Of a stretch of DNA of 7,442 nt, positions 1 to 6,755 are shown one piece after another (position 1 is the first letter of the stretch; each line of letters opens with the position of its first letter). Under the pieces are notes generated by a model that saw nothing but the letters and a program-made list of their open reading frames with translations, had not been told where the DNA came from and did not search any database. The DNA comes from Comamonadaceae bacterium (GTDB lineage: Bacteria > Pseudomonadota > Gammaproteobacteria > Burkholderiales > Burkholderiaceae_C): NCBI GenBank assembly GCA_947469815.1, contig CANIRI010000114.1, positions 1 through 7,442 of the forward strand, given 5' to 3'. The position numbers and the translations under genes are program-made.

Positions 1-593
1 GCTGCGATGCGCTTGGGGCCGATGCCGGCTGACAATTTTTTGCCGATAACGATAAAGGTGGCTTCACACAGTACGGCACCGAAAACCAGCAGATCGCCAA
101 GCCATTCGCGGTTTTCTGCCGCGTTATGGTCAACGGCGACATCTCCTGTCATGGCGGCTTTGGAAAAAGCCAGCAGGGCAATACCCGCACCGGCGCAGGC
201 GACCGCCGCCAGCACGCGCGGGCCCAAGCGGTCCCCCAAAACATAGTGCCCCATGAGCGCGGACGCGGCCGGGATCGCCGCCAGGATCAGCCCGGCCGAC
301 ACAGCACTGGTCATGCTGACCCCGAAAAGCATGCACAGCGAAAACAAAAAATTTCCGACAAAAGATTCCAGAAACAACAATTTTTTGGTTTCGCTGTCCA
401 TGGGCGCTTCGTCGGCGGGTTTTCGCCACCACGATGCCATGGCTACGCCGGCGATGCCAAAGCGCATCCACCCCAGCAAAAAAATCGGAACCGCTGCCAC
501 CAATGGTTTGCACAGGGCCACGTAGCAACCCACCAGCGCCATGCTGGCGCTCAGGCAGAGGAAGGCCAGGGGGCGTTGAAAACGGGGGGGCAT
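1..593 (-). CDS. EamA/DMT-family inner-membrane transporter, N-terminal part (runs off left edge)
   Basis: The reverse strand encodes an open frame that begins at ATG 593-591 and stays open to base 1, giving 197 codons of a protein whose family is usually about 300 residues. It is strongly hydrophobic, with segments at roughly residues 9-28, 31-52, 72-93, 95-117, 124-144 and 164-184. The basic, proline-rich start (MPPRFQRPLAFL), the stretch around residues 98-121 (VSAGLILAAIP then YVLGDRLGP) and the start of a second repeat near residue 163 fit the EamA fold, made of two five-helix repeats. Such proteins export or import small metabolites; the substrate cannot be read here. The start is fixed by an in-frame stop at 623-621, with no other start codon between. 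No Shine-Dalgarno sequence is visible. The gene diverges from aceA and shares its A+T-rich upstream region. Other frames of this stretch give low-complexity Arg/Gly-rich proteins and are shadows. Confidence 0.85.
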   Translation of the reverse strand, partial: MPPRFQRPLAFLCLSASMALVGCYVALCKPLVAAVPIFLLGWMRFGIAGVAMASWWRKPADEAPMDSETKKLLFLESFVGNFLFSLCMLFGVSMTSAVSAGLILAAIPAASALMGHYVLGDRLGPRVLAAVACAGAGIALLAFSKAAMTGDVAVDHNAAENREWLGDLLVFGAVLCEATFIVIGKKLSAGIGPKRIA

Positions 594-680
594 CGAATGG
601 GTGGGTGTCTGAGGGGGCGATCATGCCCCACTGGCCGCTGGCGGCGAACAACGCCGATCAGACAGAGACAATTATTTTTT

Positions 681-724
681 GTCTTCTATAAGACTAGTTC
701 TTTATCTTATGTCTTATATAAGAC
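681..724. promoter_or_regulatory. Paired 14-bp palindromic operators upstream of aceA
   Basis: GTCTTCTATAAGAC (681-694) and GTCTTATATAAGAC (711-724) are two copies of one palindrome. The second is perfect; the first has one mismatched pair beside the centre. The identity continues as a direct repeat: bases 681-696 and 711-726 match at 15 of 16 positions. Their centres are 30 bp apart, close to three helical turns, so two bound dimers would face the same side of the DNA. An extra half-site (ATCTTAT, 704-710) lies between them. This layout is typical of a site for a dimeric helix-turn-helix regulator such as a GntR-family protein. The downstream copy abuts the likely -10 box, which suggests repression. 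The regulator is not in the window and I cannot name it. Confidence 0.7.
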
Positions 725-730
725 TATACT
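702..730 (+). promoter_or_regulatory. Candidate sigma-70 promoter of aceA
   Basis: TATACT at 725-730 is a good -10 box. A 17-bp spacer places a weak -35 (TTATCT) at 702-707. Transcription would start near 737, giving a leader of about 55 bases before the aceA ATG. The spacer is almost entirely occupied by the perfect palindrome at 711-724, so a protein bound there would exclude RNA polymerase. The weak -35 leaves open that another A+T-rich hexamer nearby is used instead. Confidence 0.45.
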
Positions 731-792
731 GGCGTCGTTCAAGCGGTTTTGTTTCGTCCGCTGACTTCCCCTGCAACCCACCGGAGACCACC

Positions 793-2124
793 ATGACAAA
801 CGCCATCACCAACCAACTCAGCCATGAGCAGCAGATCGCGGCGCTCGAAAAAGACTGGGCTTCCAACCCCCGCTGGAAGGGAATCACCCGCAACTACAGC
901 GCGGCCGACGTGGTGCGCCTGCGGGGAAGCGTCAACATTGAGCACACCTTGGCGCAGCGCGGAGCCGACAAGCTGTGGCGGCTGGTCAATGGCGAGTCGA
1001 AAAAAGGCTATGTGAACTCCTACGGCGCGATTTCCGCAGGTCAGGCGATGCAGCAGGCCAAAGCCGGTCTGGAGGCGGTCTACTTGTCAGGGTGGCAGGT
1101 GGCCGCCGACGGCAACACTTCTGAGACTATGTACCCGGACCAATCGCTGTACGCCTACGACTCGGTGCCGGCCATGGTGCGGCGTATCAACAACACCTTC
1201 AAGCGTGCTGATGAGATCCAGTGGTCGCGTGGCATTGAATCTGGTGCCAAAGACTACATCGATTTCTTCCTGCCTATCGTGGCCGACGCAGAAGCCGGGT
1301 TTGGTGGCGTGCTCAATGCCTTTGAGCTCATGAAAAACATGATTGCTGCTGGTTCAGCTGGTGTCCATTTTGAGGACCAGCTCGCGGCAGTAAAAAAATG
1401 CGGACACATGGGCGGCAAAGTCCTGGTGCCGACCCAGGAGGCTGTCGAGAAACTGGTGGCCGCGCGCTTTGCGGCCGACGTGATGGGCGTGCCAACCATC
1501 ATCCTGGCGCGCACCGACGCCGAAGCCGCCAATCTCATCACCAGCGACCATGACGCCAATGACAAACGCTTTTTGACCGGCGAGCGCACGGCTGAGGGCT
1601 TTTACCGTGTTCGCAATGGCCTCGAGCAATCGATCAGCCGGGGGGTTGCCTACGCCGCGCATGCGGATTTGGTGTGGTGCGAGACCGGTGTGCCCGACAT
1701 CGGCTTCGCCCGCGAATTCGCGCAGGCGATTCACGCAGTGCATCCCGGCAAGCTCTTGTCCTACAACTGCTCGCCGTCTTTCAATTGGAAGAAAAATCTC
1801 AATGACAGCCAGATTGCGACCTTCCAAGAAGACCTCTCTGCGCTGGGCTACAAGTACCAGTTCATCACGCTGGCAGGCATCCATATCAACTGGTACAACA
1901 GCTTCCAGTTTGCACACGCATACGCCAATGGCGAAGGCATGAAACACTACGTCAATATGGTGCAAGAACCCGAGTTCGCAGCGCGGGACAAAGGCTATAC
2001 ATTTGTGTCCCACCAGCAAGAGGTGGGAGCAGGTTATTTTGATGATGTGACTACGGTTATTCAGGGTGGTCAGTCCAGCGTGAAATCGCTCAGCGGCTCA
2101 ACCGAAGAAGAGCAATTCCATTAA
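793..2124 (+). CDS. aceA: Isocitrate lyase
   Basis: This cytoplasmic enzyme cleaves isocitrate to glyoxylate and succinate, opening the glyoxylate shunt needed for growth on acetate, fatty acids and other two-carbon sources. The 443-residue product is close to the 434 of E. coli AceA. Visible family hallmarks are SGWQVAAD (99-106), the acidic metal-binding segment VADAEAGFGG (163-172), the catalytic loop KKCGHMGGK (201-209) with nucleophilic Cys203, LARTDAEAA (238-246), the substrate-binding NCSPSFNW (325-332) and TLAGIH (359-364). The C-terminus ends in QFH, resembling the QF end of other bacterial enzymes. The frame extends upstream to 679, but ATG 793 is chosen because GGAGA (783-787) sits five bases before it and the protein family begins here. 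The gene follows the paired palindromes and is probably controlled by carbon source. Malate synthase, the partner enzyme, is not in the window. Confidence 0.97.
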   Translation: MTNAITNQLSHEQQIAALEKDWASNPRWKGITRNYSAADVVRLRGSVNIEHTLAQRGADKLWRLVNGESKKGYVNSYGAISAGQAMQQAKAGLEAVYLSGWQVAADGNTSETMYPDQSLYAYDSVPAMVRRINNTFKRADEIQWSRGIESGAKDYIDFFLPIVADAEAGFGGVLNAFELMKNMIAAGSAGVHFEDQLAAVKKCGHMGGKVLVPTQEAVEKLVAARFAADVMGVPTIILARTDAEAANLITSDHDANDKRFLTGERTAEGFYRVRNGLEQSISRGVAYAAHADLVWCETGVPDIGFAREFAQAIHAVHPGKLLSYNCSPSFNWKKNLNDSQIATFQEDLSALGYKYQFITLAGIHINWYNSFQFAHAYANGEGMKHYVNMVQEPEFAARDKGYTFVSHQQEVGAGYFDDVTTVIQGGQSSVKSLSGSTEEEQFH

Positions 2125-2165
2125 TTTTTCAAGCGGAATCTGCATTCACATTGCAGGCAAACGAT

Positions 2166-3245
2166 ATGGCAAAAAAATACAAGGTTTTGATTTTGGGCGC
2201 GTCCTATGGGTCGCTCCTGTCCACTAAGCTTTTGATGGCCGGGCATGATGCAACCCTGGTCTGTCGCAGCCAAACAGCGGAGCTGATTCGGCGTGAGGGC
2301 ACGCGGGTGCGGGTGCAGGTCAAAGGGCGCGAAGGATGGGTGGAAATCGACTCCCGCGCCACCCCGGGCAAGCTCGATGCCCTGTCGCCGGAGCAGGTCG
2401 TGCCCCAGCACTACGACCTGGTGTGTCTGGCCATGCAGGAGCCGCAGTACAGCGCCTCCGGCGTTCGGGAATTGATGCAGGCGATTGCCGCTGCGCGGGT
2501 GCCGTGCATGTCCATCATGAACATGCCGCCCCTGCCGTATCTGGCGCGCATTCCGGGCTTGGATCCGAAGGGCCTGGCCAGCGCGTATCTGGAGCCAGCG
2601 GTGTGGGATGGGTTCGACCCCGGTTTGATGACCCTCTGTAGCCCGGATCCGCAGGCCTTTCGGCCCCCGGACGAGCCGCCCAATGTCCTGCAGGTGGGGC
2701 TGCCGACCAACTTCAAAGTGGCGCAATTCGCAAGTCCCGAGCACAACGCCATGCTGGCCCAACTGGACGCGGACATCGCCGCTGCGCGCTGGATCGTGGA
2801 CGGCCAGTCGCTGGACATTCCGGTCAAGCTCAAATTGCACGAGTCACTTTTCGTGCCGCTGGCCAAGTGGAGCATGCTCCTGACGGGTAACTACCGCTGC
2901 GTGCTGGACGACACCGTGCAGCCGATTCAGCAGGCGGTTCACGGGGACTTGGAACAGTCCCGGGCCGTTTACGCATGGGTGGCCGATTTATGCCATTCGC
3001 TGGGTGCTTCGCCGGATGACATGGTTCCTTTTGACAAGTACGCGTCGGCTGCCATGGGCTTGCTCAAGCCCTCATCCGCTGCACGCGCATTGGCGGCTGG
3101 CGCAGATCAGGTGGAGCGCATTGATTTACTGATCAAGCTGGTTGCCGCCCAACGCGGCATGCACTCGGATTCGGTCGACACGACGGTGGCGCGGGTGGAT
3201 GCTTGGCTGGCGCGCAATCGCCAGGCGGCGGCTAAGCAGGGCTGA
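2166..3245 (+). CDS. Ketopantoate reductase-like NAD(P)-dependent oxidoreductase (ApbA/PanE superfamily)
   Basis: The 359-residue product begins with a Rossmann strand and glycine turn, KVLILGASYGS (6-16), a variant of the GxGxxG dinucleotide motif. A second strand, HDATLVCR (27-34), and a third, YDLVCLAMQ (83-91), follow. In the C-terminal helical half, LAKWSMLLTGN (232-242) matches the place of the catalytic lysine in E. coli PanE: Lys234 would be the general acid and Asn242 (K+8) a substrate-binding asparagine, while the asparagine expected at K+4 is Leu238. PSSAARAL then VERIDLLI (302-323) resembles the PanE segment carrying the substrate-binding serine and acidic residue. It is some 55 residues longer than PanE, so the substrate may not be ketopantoate. 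ATG 2166 is preferred over TTG 2151 because the Rossmann strand follows directly; the ribosome binding site (GCAGG, 2153-2157) is modest. It starts 41 bases after aceA with no terminator between and is probably cotranscribed. Confidence 0.75.
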   Translation: MAKKYKVLILGASYGSLLSTKLLMAGHDATLVCRSQTAELIRREGTRVRVQVKGREGWVEIDSRATPGKLDALSPEQVVPQHYDLVCLAMQEPQYSASGVRELMQAIAAARVPCMSIMNMPPLPYLARIPGLDPKGLASAYLEPAVWDGFDPGLMTLCSPDPQAFRPPDEPPNVLQVGLPTNFKVAQFASPEHNAMLAQLDADIAAARWIVDGQSLDIPVKLKLHESLFVPLAKWSMLLTGNYRCVLDDTVQPIQQAVHGDLEQSRAVYAWVADLCHSLGASPDDMVPFDKYASAAMGLLKPSSAARALAAGADQVERIDLLIKLVAAQRGMHSDSVDTTVARVDAWLARNRQAAAKQG

Positions 3246-3248
3246 GGC

Positions 3249-3295
3249 GGGCGCGGCGCCCTGTTCCAGCGGAGCCGTTTGCGGCCCTTAGGCCG
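3249..3295 (+). terminator. GC-rich hairpin pair after the oxidoreductase gene, possible terminator
   Basis: Two perfect inverted repeats lie just after the stop codon at 3245. The first is GGGCGC-G-GCGCCC (3249-3261), which in RNA would fold with a slightly opened loop. The second is CGGCC-CTTA-GGCCG (3282-3295). Neither is followed by a run of T, so this is not a textbook intrinsic terminator. Their position between a metabolic pair and the translation cluster, which has its own candidate promoter, makes termination plausible but unproven. Confidence 0.35.
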
Positions 3296-3302
3296 GCAGG
3301 GC

Positions 3303-3318
3303 GAGCGCGCGAGCGCGC
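3303..3318. repeat. Tandem 8-bp duplication GAGCGCGC x2
   Basis: GAGCGCGC occurs twice end to end (3303-3310 and 3311-3318), directly upstream of the candidate thrS promoter. It covers the place where a -35 box would be expected. It may simply be a slippage product in GC-rich intergenic DNA; no function can be read from it. Confidence 0.5.
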
Positions 3319-3327
3319 GTCGACGTT

Positions 3328-3333
3328 TAGAAT
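3328..3333 (+). promoter_or_regulatory. Candidate -10 box of the thrS operon promoter
   Basis: TAGAAT, in the context GTTTAGAATGCG, is the best -10-like hexamer in the 193-bp gap before thrS. It would give a transcript starting near 3340 and a leader of roughly 100 bases. No recognisable -35 box is found at the right spacing; the region is the GAGCGCGC repeat. The call rests on one hexamer and on position. Confidence 0.4.
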
Positions 3334-3355
3334 GCGGCGTCTTTCCTTAGGCGTC

Positions 3356-3371
3356 CGGCATGGTGTTGCCG
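3356..3371 (+). promoter_or_regulatory. Small hairpin in the thrS leader
   Basis: CGGCA-TGGTGT-TGCCG is a perfect 5-bp stem with a 6-base loop, about 70 bases before the thrS start. In E. coli the thrS leader folds into arms that imitate the tRNA-Thr anticodon arm and bind ThrRS, repressing translation. The loop here contains GGU, a threonine anticodon, but it has six bases instead of seven. A second weak pairing, GCGGAT (3399-3404) with ATCCCGC (3432-3438), could cover the bases just before the start codon. Whether any of this binds ThrRS is conjecture. Confidence 0.25.
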
Positions 3372-3438
3372 CGCTGCAAGTGCCTTGATCTTGCCGACGC
3401 GGATGGGCGTACCAACCCCCTTATTTGTGATATCCCGC

Positions 3439-5352
3439 ATGATTCAAATCACTTTGCCCGACGGTTCTCAGCGCGCATTTCCCGGCCCCGTGACGGTGGC
3501 GGAAGTGGCCGCGTCGATTGGCGCGGGCCTGGCGAAAGCGGCGCTCGCGGGCAAGGTAGACGGCAAGGTGGTCGATACCAGTTACCCGATTGATGCCAAT
3601 GCGTCGCTAGCCATCGTGACAGCAAAAGACGCCGACGGACTTGAAGTGATTCGCCATTCGACAGCGCACTTGCTGGCCTATGCGGTGAAAGACCTTTTCC
3701 CCGAAGCGCAGGTCACCATCGGCCCGGTGATTGAGAACGGGTTTTTCTACGACTTTTCCTACAGCCGCCCGTTCACGCCCGAAGATCTGAGCGCTATCGA
3801 GAAGCGCATGGCGGAGCTGGCTGCCAAGGACGAGCCTGTGCTGCGTCGCGTCTTACCGCGCGACGAAGCGGTCGCTTACTTCAAGGGTATTGGTGAGCAC
3901 TACAAGGCCGAAATCATTGCCAGCATTCCGGCGGGCGAGGACGTCAGCTTGTACCGAGAGGGTGCGTTTGAAGACCTCTGCCGCGGCCCGCACGTGCCCA
4001 GCACCGGCAAGCTCAAGCACTTCAAGCTGATGAAGTTGGCAGGTGCGTACTGGCGCGGCGACCACCGCAACGAGATGCTGCAGCGGATTTACGGTACAGC
4101 CTGGGCCAGCAAAGAAGATTTGCAGCAGCACCTCACTATGCTGGAAGAGGCGGAAAAGCGGGATCACCGCAAGCTGGGACGTGAGCTCGATTTCTTCCAT
4201 ATCGACGACCACGCCCCCGGTCTGGTGTTCTGGCATCCCAAGGGATGGCGCTTGTGGCAGCACGTCGAACAGTACATGCGGCGGGTCTACCAGGACAATG
4301 GTTATCTGGAAGTCAAAGGCCCGCAAATCATTGACAAAACTCTTTGGGAAAAAACAGGACACTGGGACAAGTACCGCGACAACATGTTCACGACCGAGTC
4401 GGAGAAGCGCGAGTACGCGCTCAAGCCGATGAACTGCCCGGGCCACATCCTGATTTACAAACAGGGCATAAAAAGTTATCGCGACCTGCCGCTGCGCTAC
4501 GGCGAGTTTGGCAACTGCCACCGCAACGAGCCCTCAGGCGGTTTGCACGGCATCATGCGGGTGCGCGGCTTCACCCAAGACGACGGCCATATTTTTTGCA
4601 CCGAAGACCAGATCTTGCAGGAATGTGTGGACTACACGGCCTTGCTGCAAAAGGTCTATGCCGATTTCGGGTTTCACAACATTATTTACAAGGTCGCGAC
4701 CCGCCCCAAGGAGCGTATTGGCAGCGACGCGATCTGGGACAAGGCGGAAGCCGCACTCATTGAGAGCCTGGACGCCTCCGGCTGCAGCTACGAAATTTCG
4801 CCCGGGGACGGCGCTTTTTACGGACCGAAGATTGAATACACGCTCAAAGACGCGATCGGGCGCCAGTGGCAGTGCGGAACCATGCAGGTGGATTTCTCGA
4901 TGCCCGAGCGCCTGGATGCCGAATATGTGGGGGAGGACGGTGCCCGGCACCGGCCCGTGATGCTGCACCGTGCCATCGTCGGCAGCTTGGAGCGTTTCAT
5001 CGGAATCTTGATCGAAGAGAGCGCCGGAGCGCTGCCGGCATGGTTGGCTCCGGTGCAGGTGGTGGTGCTCAATATCACCGATGCGCAAGCGGAATACGCC
5101 CGTTCTGTGGCCAAAACGCTGCAAAATCAAGGTCTTAGGGTCGAATTGGATCTCCGCAACGAGAAAATCACGTATAAAATCCGCGAGCATTCGATGCAGA
5201 AGCTGCCTTATTTACTTGTTGTTGGTGACAAAGAGGTGGCAGCCGGAGCGGTTGCAGTGCGCGCACGAGGAGGTCAAGACCTCGGTGCAATGTCCTTAGA
5301 AGTCTTCATGCAGAAACTCCGAAGCGATATTGCTCAAAAATCTTCGTCCTGA
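3439..5352 (+). CDS. thrS: Threonine-tRNA ligase
   Basis: ThrRS joins threonine to tRNA-Thr in the cytoplasm and hydrolyses mischarged Ser-tRNA-Thr. The 637-residue product is full length (E. coli 642). Domains in order: TGS (about 1-61), editing domain with HSTAH (73-77) and CRGPH (181-185), which carry the expected two histidines, cysteine and third histidine; class II catalytic core (about 245-535); and anticodon-binding domain (about 540-635). The catalytic zinc ligands are visible as Cys333 in MNCPGH, His384 in DDGHIF and His510 in MLHRA. Motif 2 is seen as [11 protein letters not shown] (354-364). The frame runs upstream to TTG 3385, with another ATG at 3403, but the conserved TGS opening [10 protein letters not shown] begins at ATG 3439. 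No Shine-Dalgarno sequence precedes any of the three. It is the first gene of the translation cluster and ends 78 bases before infC. Confidence 0.97.
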   Translation: MIQITLPDGSQRAFPGPVTVAEVAASIGAGLAKAALAGKVDGKVVDTSYPIDANASLAIVTAKDADGLEVIRHSTAHLLAYAVKDLFPEAQVTIGPVIENGFFYDFSYSRPFTPEDLSAIEKRMAELAAKDEPVLRRVLPRDEAVAYFKGIGEHYKAEIIASIPAGEDVSLYREGAFEDLCRGPHVPSTGKLKHFKLMKLAGAYWRGDHRNEMLQRIYGTAWASKEDLQQHLTMLEEAEKRDHRKLGRELDFFHIDDHAPGLVFWHPKGWRLWQHVEQYMRRVYQDNGYLEVKGPQIIDKTLWEKTGHWDKYRDNMFTTESEKREYALKPMNCPGHILIYKQGIKSYRDLPLRYGEFGNCHRNEPSGGLHGIMRVRGFTQDDGHIFCTEDQILQECVDYTALLQKVYADFGFHNIIYKVATRPKERIGSDAIWDKAEAALIESLDASGCSYEISPGDGAFYGPKIEYTLKDAIGRQWQCGTMQVDFSMPERLDAEYVGEDGARHRPVMLHRAIVGSLERFIGILIEESAGALPAWLAPVQVVVLNITDAQAEYARSVAKTLQNQGLRVELDLRNEKITYKIREHSMQKLPYLLVVGDKEVAAGAVAVRARGGQDLGAMSLEVFMQKLRSDIAQKSSS

Positions 5353-5382
5353 TACCAATACTGATTGATACCAAGACTGATG
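5351..5382 (+). repeat. Tandem 16-bp direct repeat between thrS and infC
   Basis: GATACCAATACTGATT (5351-5366) is followed at once by GATACCAAGACTGATG (5367-5382), matching at 14 of 16 positions. The first unit overlaps the last two bases of the thrS stop codon. It looks like a local duplication at the gene end. It lies about 50 bases before the infC start, within the possible infC translation-control region, but I see no further sign of function. Confidence 0.7.
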
Positions 5383-5417
5383 CTTGCGCGACTGAAACCG
5401 TGTTTTTTTGAATTTGT

Positions 5418-5433
5418 GAAGGATTGAACCATC
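5418..5433 (+). promoter_or_regulatory. infC ribosome binding site with AUC start codon
   Basis: GAAGGA (5418-5423) stands seven bases before ATC 5431-5433. An in-frame TGA at 5425-5427 rules out any start further upstream, and only ACC and ATC follow it before the conserved IF3 N-terminus. IF3 destabilises initiation complexes on non-AUG/GUG/UUG starts, and E. coli infC uses AUU for autorepression on this basis. The AUC here would work in the same way. A U7 run at 5403-5409 just upstream gives an unstructured approach to the site. Confidence 0.85.
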
Positions 5434-6021
5434 GCTACAGAATTCCGTGATCGCCGTCAGCGCGAAGAACGCAAGCACCGGTTAAACCGGGAAATCATGG
5501 CCACCGAAGTCCGTTTAACGGGCATTGAAAACGAGCCTTTAGGCGTGGTGAGCATCACCGAAGCGCTGCGAATGGCCGGGGAGCTTGATGTGGATTTGGT
5601 GGAAATCGCGGCGACCGCGAACCCACCTGTGTGCCGCTTGATTGATTACGGAAAGCTCAAGTACCAGGAGCAGAAGAAGGCGGCTGAAGCCAAGTCCAAG
5701 CAAAAGGTCATCGAGGTCAAGGAAATCAAATTCCGCCCCGGGACTGATGACGGCGACTACAACATCAAGTTGCGCAATATCAAGCGCTTCCTAGATGACG
5801 GCGATAAATGCAAGATCACGCTGCGGTTTCGTGGACGTGAAATTACCCACCAAGAAATTGGTTTGGCACTTTTGAACCGTATGCGCGATGACTTGGCGGA
5901 CTTGATTGTGGTGGAGCAGTTCCCCAAGCTCGAAGGTCGCCAGATGGTGATGATGCTGGCCCCGGGCAAACGAAAGCCTGGAGCCGCGGTCAAGGTTGCT
6001 GCCGAAATGGCAGCGGGGTAG
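5431..6021 (+). CDS. infC: Translation initiation factor IF-3 (AUC start)
   Basis: IF3 binds the 30S subunit, prevents premature 50S joining and checks start codon-initiator tRNA pairing. With the AUC start the product has 196 residues. The N-terminal domain (about 15-90) includes HRLNREI (16-22), [13 protein letters not shown] and [23 protein letters not shown] lysine-rich linker ([11 protein letters not shown]) leads into the C-terminal domain with [24 protein letters not shown] and [12 protein letters not shown] short Ala/Lys-rich tail follows. Starting at the first ATG (5497) would leave 174 residues and remove the conserved RLNREI segment, and that ATG has no good ribosome binding site. 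By chance both possible starts are followed by Ala-Thr-Glu, which could mislead gene callers. The gene is second in the cluster, 78 bases after thrS, and ends 137 bases before rpmI. Confidence 0.95.
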   Translation: MATEFRDRRQREERKHRLNREIMATEVRLTGIENEPLGVVSITEALRMAGELDVDLVEIAATANPPVCRLIDYGKLKYQEQKKAAEAKSKQKVIEVKEIKFRPGTDDGDYNIKLRNIKRFLDDGDKCKITLRFRGREITHQEIGLALLNRMRDDLADLIVVEQFPKLEGRQMVMMLAPGKRKPGAAVKVAAEMAAG

Positions 6022-6036
6022 AAGACAGAGGGTTTC

Positions 6037-6121
6037 GCCGCACGCAGGTGCGGCAAAAATAGGGTTGCTTGTCAACCCTTTAAAAGTGGCTCGGGGCCAA
6101 CAAGGCCGGGAAAGTTTCCCG
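6037..6121 (+). promoter_or_regulatory. Structured infC-rpmI intergenic leader, candidate L20 control region
   Basis: Four perfect inverted repeats are packed into 85 bases. They are GCCGCAC-gcag-GTGCGGC (6037-6054), AGGGTTG-cttgt-CAACCCT (6061-6079), GGCC-aacaa-GGCC (6095-6107) and CGGGAAA-g-TTTCCCG (6107-6121). The last two share base 6107 and so partly compete. The second hairpin is followed by only three T and then A-rich bases, so it is a poor terminator. In E. coli and Bacillus, L20 represses rpmI-rplT by binding the leader just before rpmI, which is where these structures sit. I infer a similar role here but do not recognise either known L20 leader fold. Confidence 0.5.
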
Positions 6122-6158
6122 TACGCCTCACGAGCACAATGTAAGAAGGAGCATGAAA

Positions 6159-6362
6159 ATGCCCAAAATGAAGACCAAGAGCGCGGCGAAGAAACGCTTC
6201 CGCGTCCGTCCCGGTGGTACCGTCAAACGCGGCCAAGCCTTCAAACGTCACATCTTGACCAAGAAGACCACCAAAAACAAGCGCCATTTGCGCGGACCAA
6301 CAGGTGTGCACCCGACCGATATGGGTCGGATGGCGCAGATGTTGCCCGGCCGTGGTCTTTGA
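6159..6362 (+). CDS. rpmI: 50S ribosomal protein L35
   Basis: L35 is a small basic protein of the large ribosomal subunit. The 67-residue product begins [16 protein letters not shown] and contains [24 protein letters not shown], broken only here for length, ending in [12 protein letters not shown]; this is the whole family with the usual length. An ATG also occurs two codons earlier at 6153. The later ATG is chosen because the strong AGAAGGAG ribosome binding site (6144-6151) is seven bases before it but only one base before 6153, and because L35 proteins normally begin MPKMK. It is separated from rplT by 25 bases and the two are surely cotranscribed and probably coupled. Confidence 0.95.
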   Translation: MPKMKTKSAAKKRFRVRPGGTVKRGQAFKRHILTKKTTKNKRHLRGPTGVHPTDMGRMAQMLPGRGL

Positions 6363-6387
6363 TTAACGACGAACAAGGAGTAACACA

Positions 6388-6747
6388 ATGCCTCGCGTCA
6401 AACGTGGTGTAACGGCTCGCGCCCGCCACAAAAAAGTTCTCGCCCTTGCCAAAGGTTTCCGCGGTCGCCGCGGCAATGTTTTCCGGATCGCCAAAGAAGC
6501 GGTGATGAAGGCGGGGCAATATGCCTACCGTGATCGCCGTACCAAAAAGCGCGTTTTCCGCCAATTGTGGATCGCCCGTATCAATGCGGCAGCGCGCCAG
6601 TGCGGCATGACCTACAGCCAATTCGCGAATGGTTTGAAGAAGTCCAACATCGAAATCGACCGCAAAGTGCTCAGCGACATCGCCGTGCACGACATGGCCG
6701 CTTTTGCGGGCATCGTCAACCAGGTCAAGGCTGCCTTGGCGGCTTGA
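6388..6747 (+). CDS. rplT: 50S ribosomal protein L20
   Basis: L20 binds 23S rRNA early in large-subunit assembly and, in several bacteria, represses its own operon by binding the mRNA leader. The 119-residue product is the normal length. It starts [18 protein letters not shown], has the basic extended N-terminal tail with [20 protein letters not shown], and then the globular C-terminal domain with [20 protein letters not shown] and the CGMTYSQF segment. AAGGAG (6375-6380) lies seven bases before the ATG. The gene is fourth in the cluster; its TGA is followed by a 108-base structured gap before pheS. Confidence 0.97.
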   Translation: MPRVKRGVTARARHKKVLALAKGFRGRRGNVFRIAKEAVMKAGQYAYRDRRTKKRVFRQLWIARINAAARQCGMTYSQFANGLKKSNIEIDRKVLSDIAVHDMAAFAGIVNQVKAALAA

Positions 6748-6755
6748 TGACTGGC

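Noticed and set aside
130..651. Minus-strand 173-codon frame over the transporter region
   Set aside because: It is in a different register from the transporter; its translation is Gly/Arg-rich without hydrophobic segments. The frame beginning at 593 and open to the edge is the real gene.
126..764. Long plus-strand frame opposite the EamA transporter gene
   Set aside because: Low-complexity Gln/His/Arg/Gly-rich translation with no family resemblance. The reverse frame starting at 593 gives a convincing membrane protein, so this is a shadow.
1354..2019. Minus-strand 221-codon frame opposite aceA
   Set aside because: It is antisense to conserved isocitrate lyase motifs and looks like no known protein; long antisense frames are common in GC-rich codon usage.
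2121..2840. Minus-strand 239-codon frame opposite the oxidoreductase gene
   Set aside because: His/Gln/Arg-rich translation with no recognisable domain; the plus strand carries a clear Rossmann protein.
3853..4521. Minus-strand frames opposite thrS (also 4534-5190)
   Set aside because: They mirror the ThrRS coding sequence and have no family features of their own.
5403..5409. Run of seven T before infC as an intrinsic terminator
   Set aside because: No stable hairpin precedes it, and it sits next to the infC ribosome binding site, so an unstructured approach to the start is more likely.
5478..5490. Inverted repeat CCGGTT-A-AACCGG inside infC as a possible operator or hairpin
   Set aside because: It lies within the conserved HRLNRE codons, has a one-base loop, and can be explained by coding sequence.
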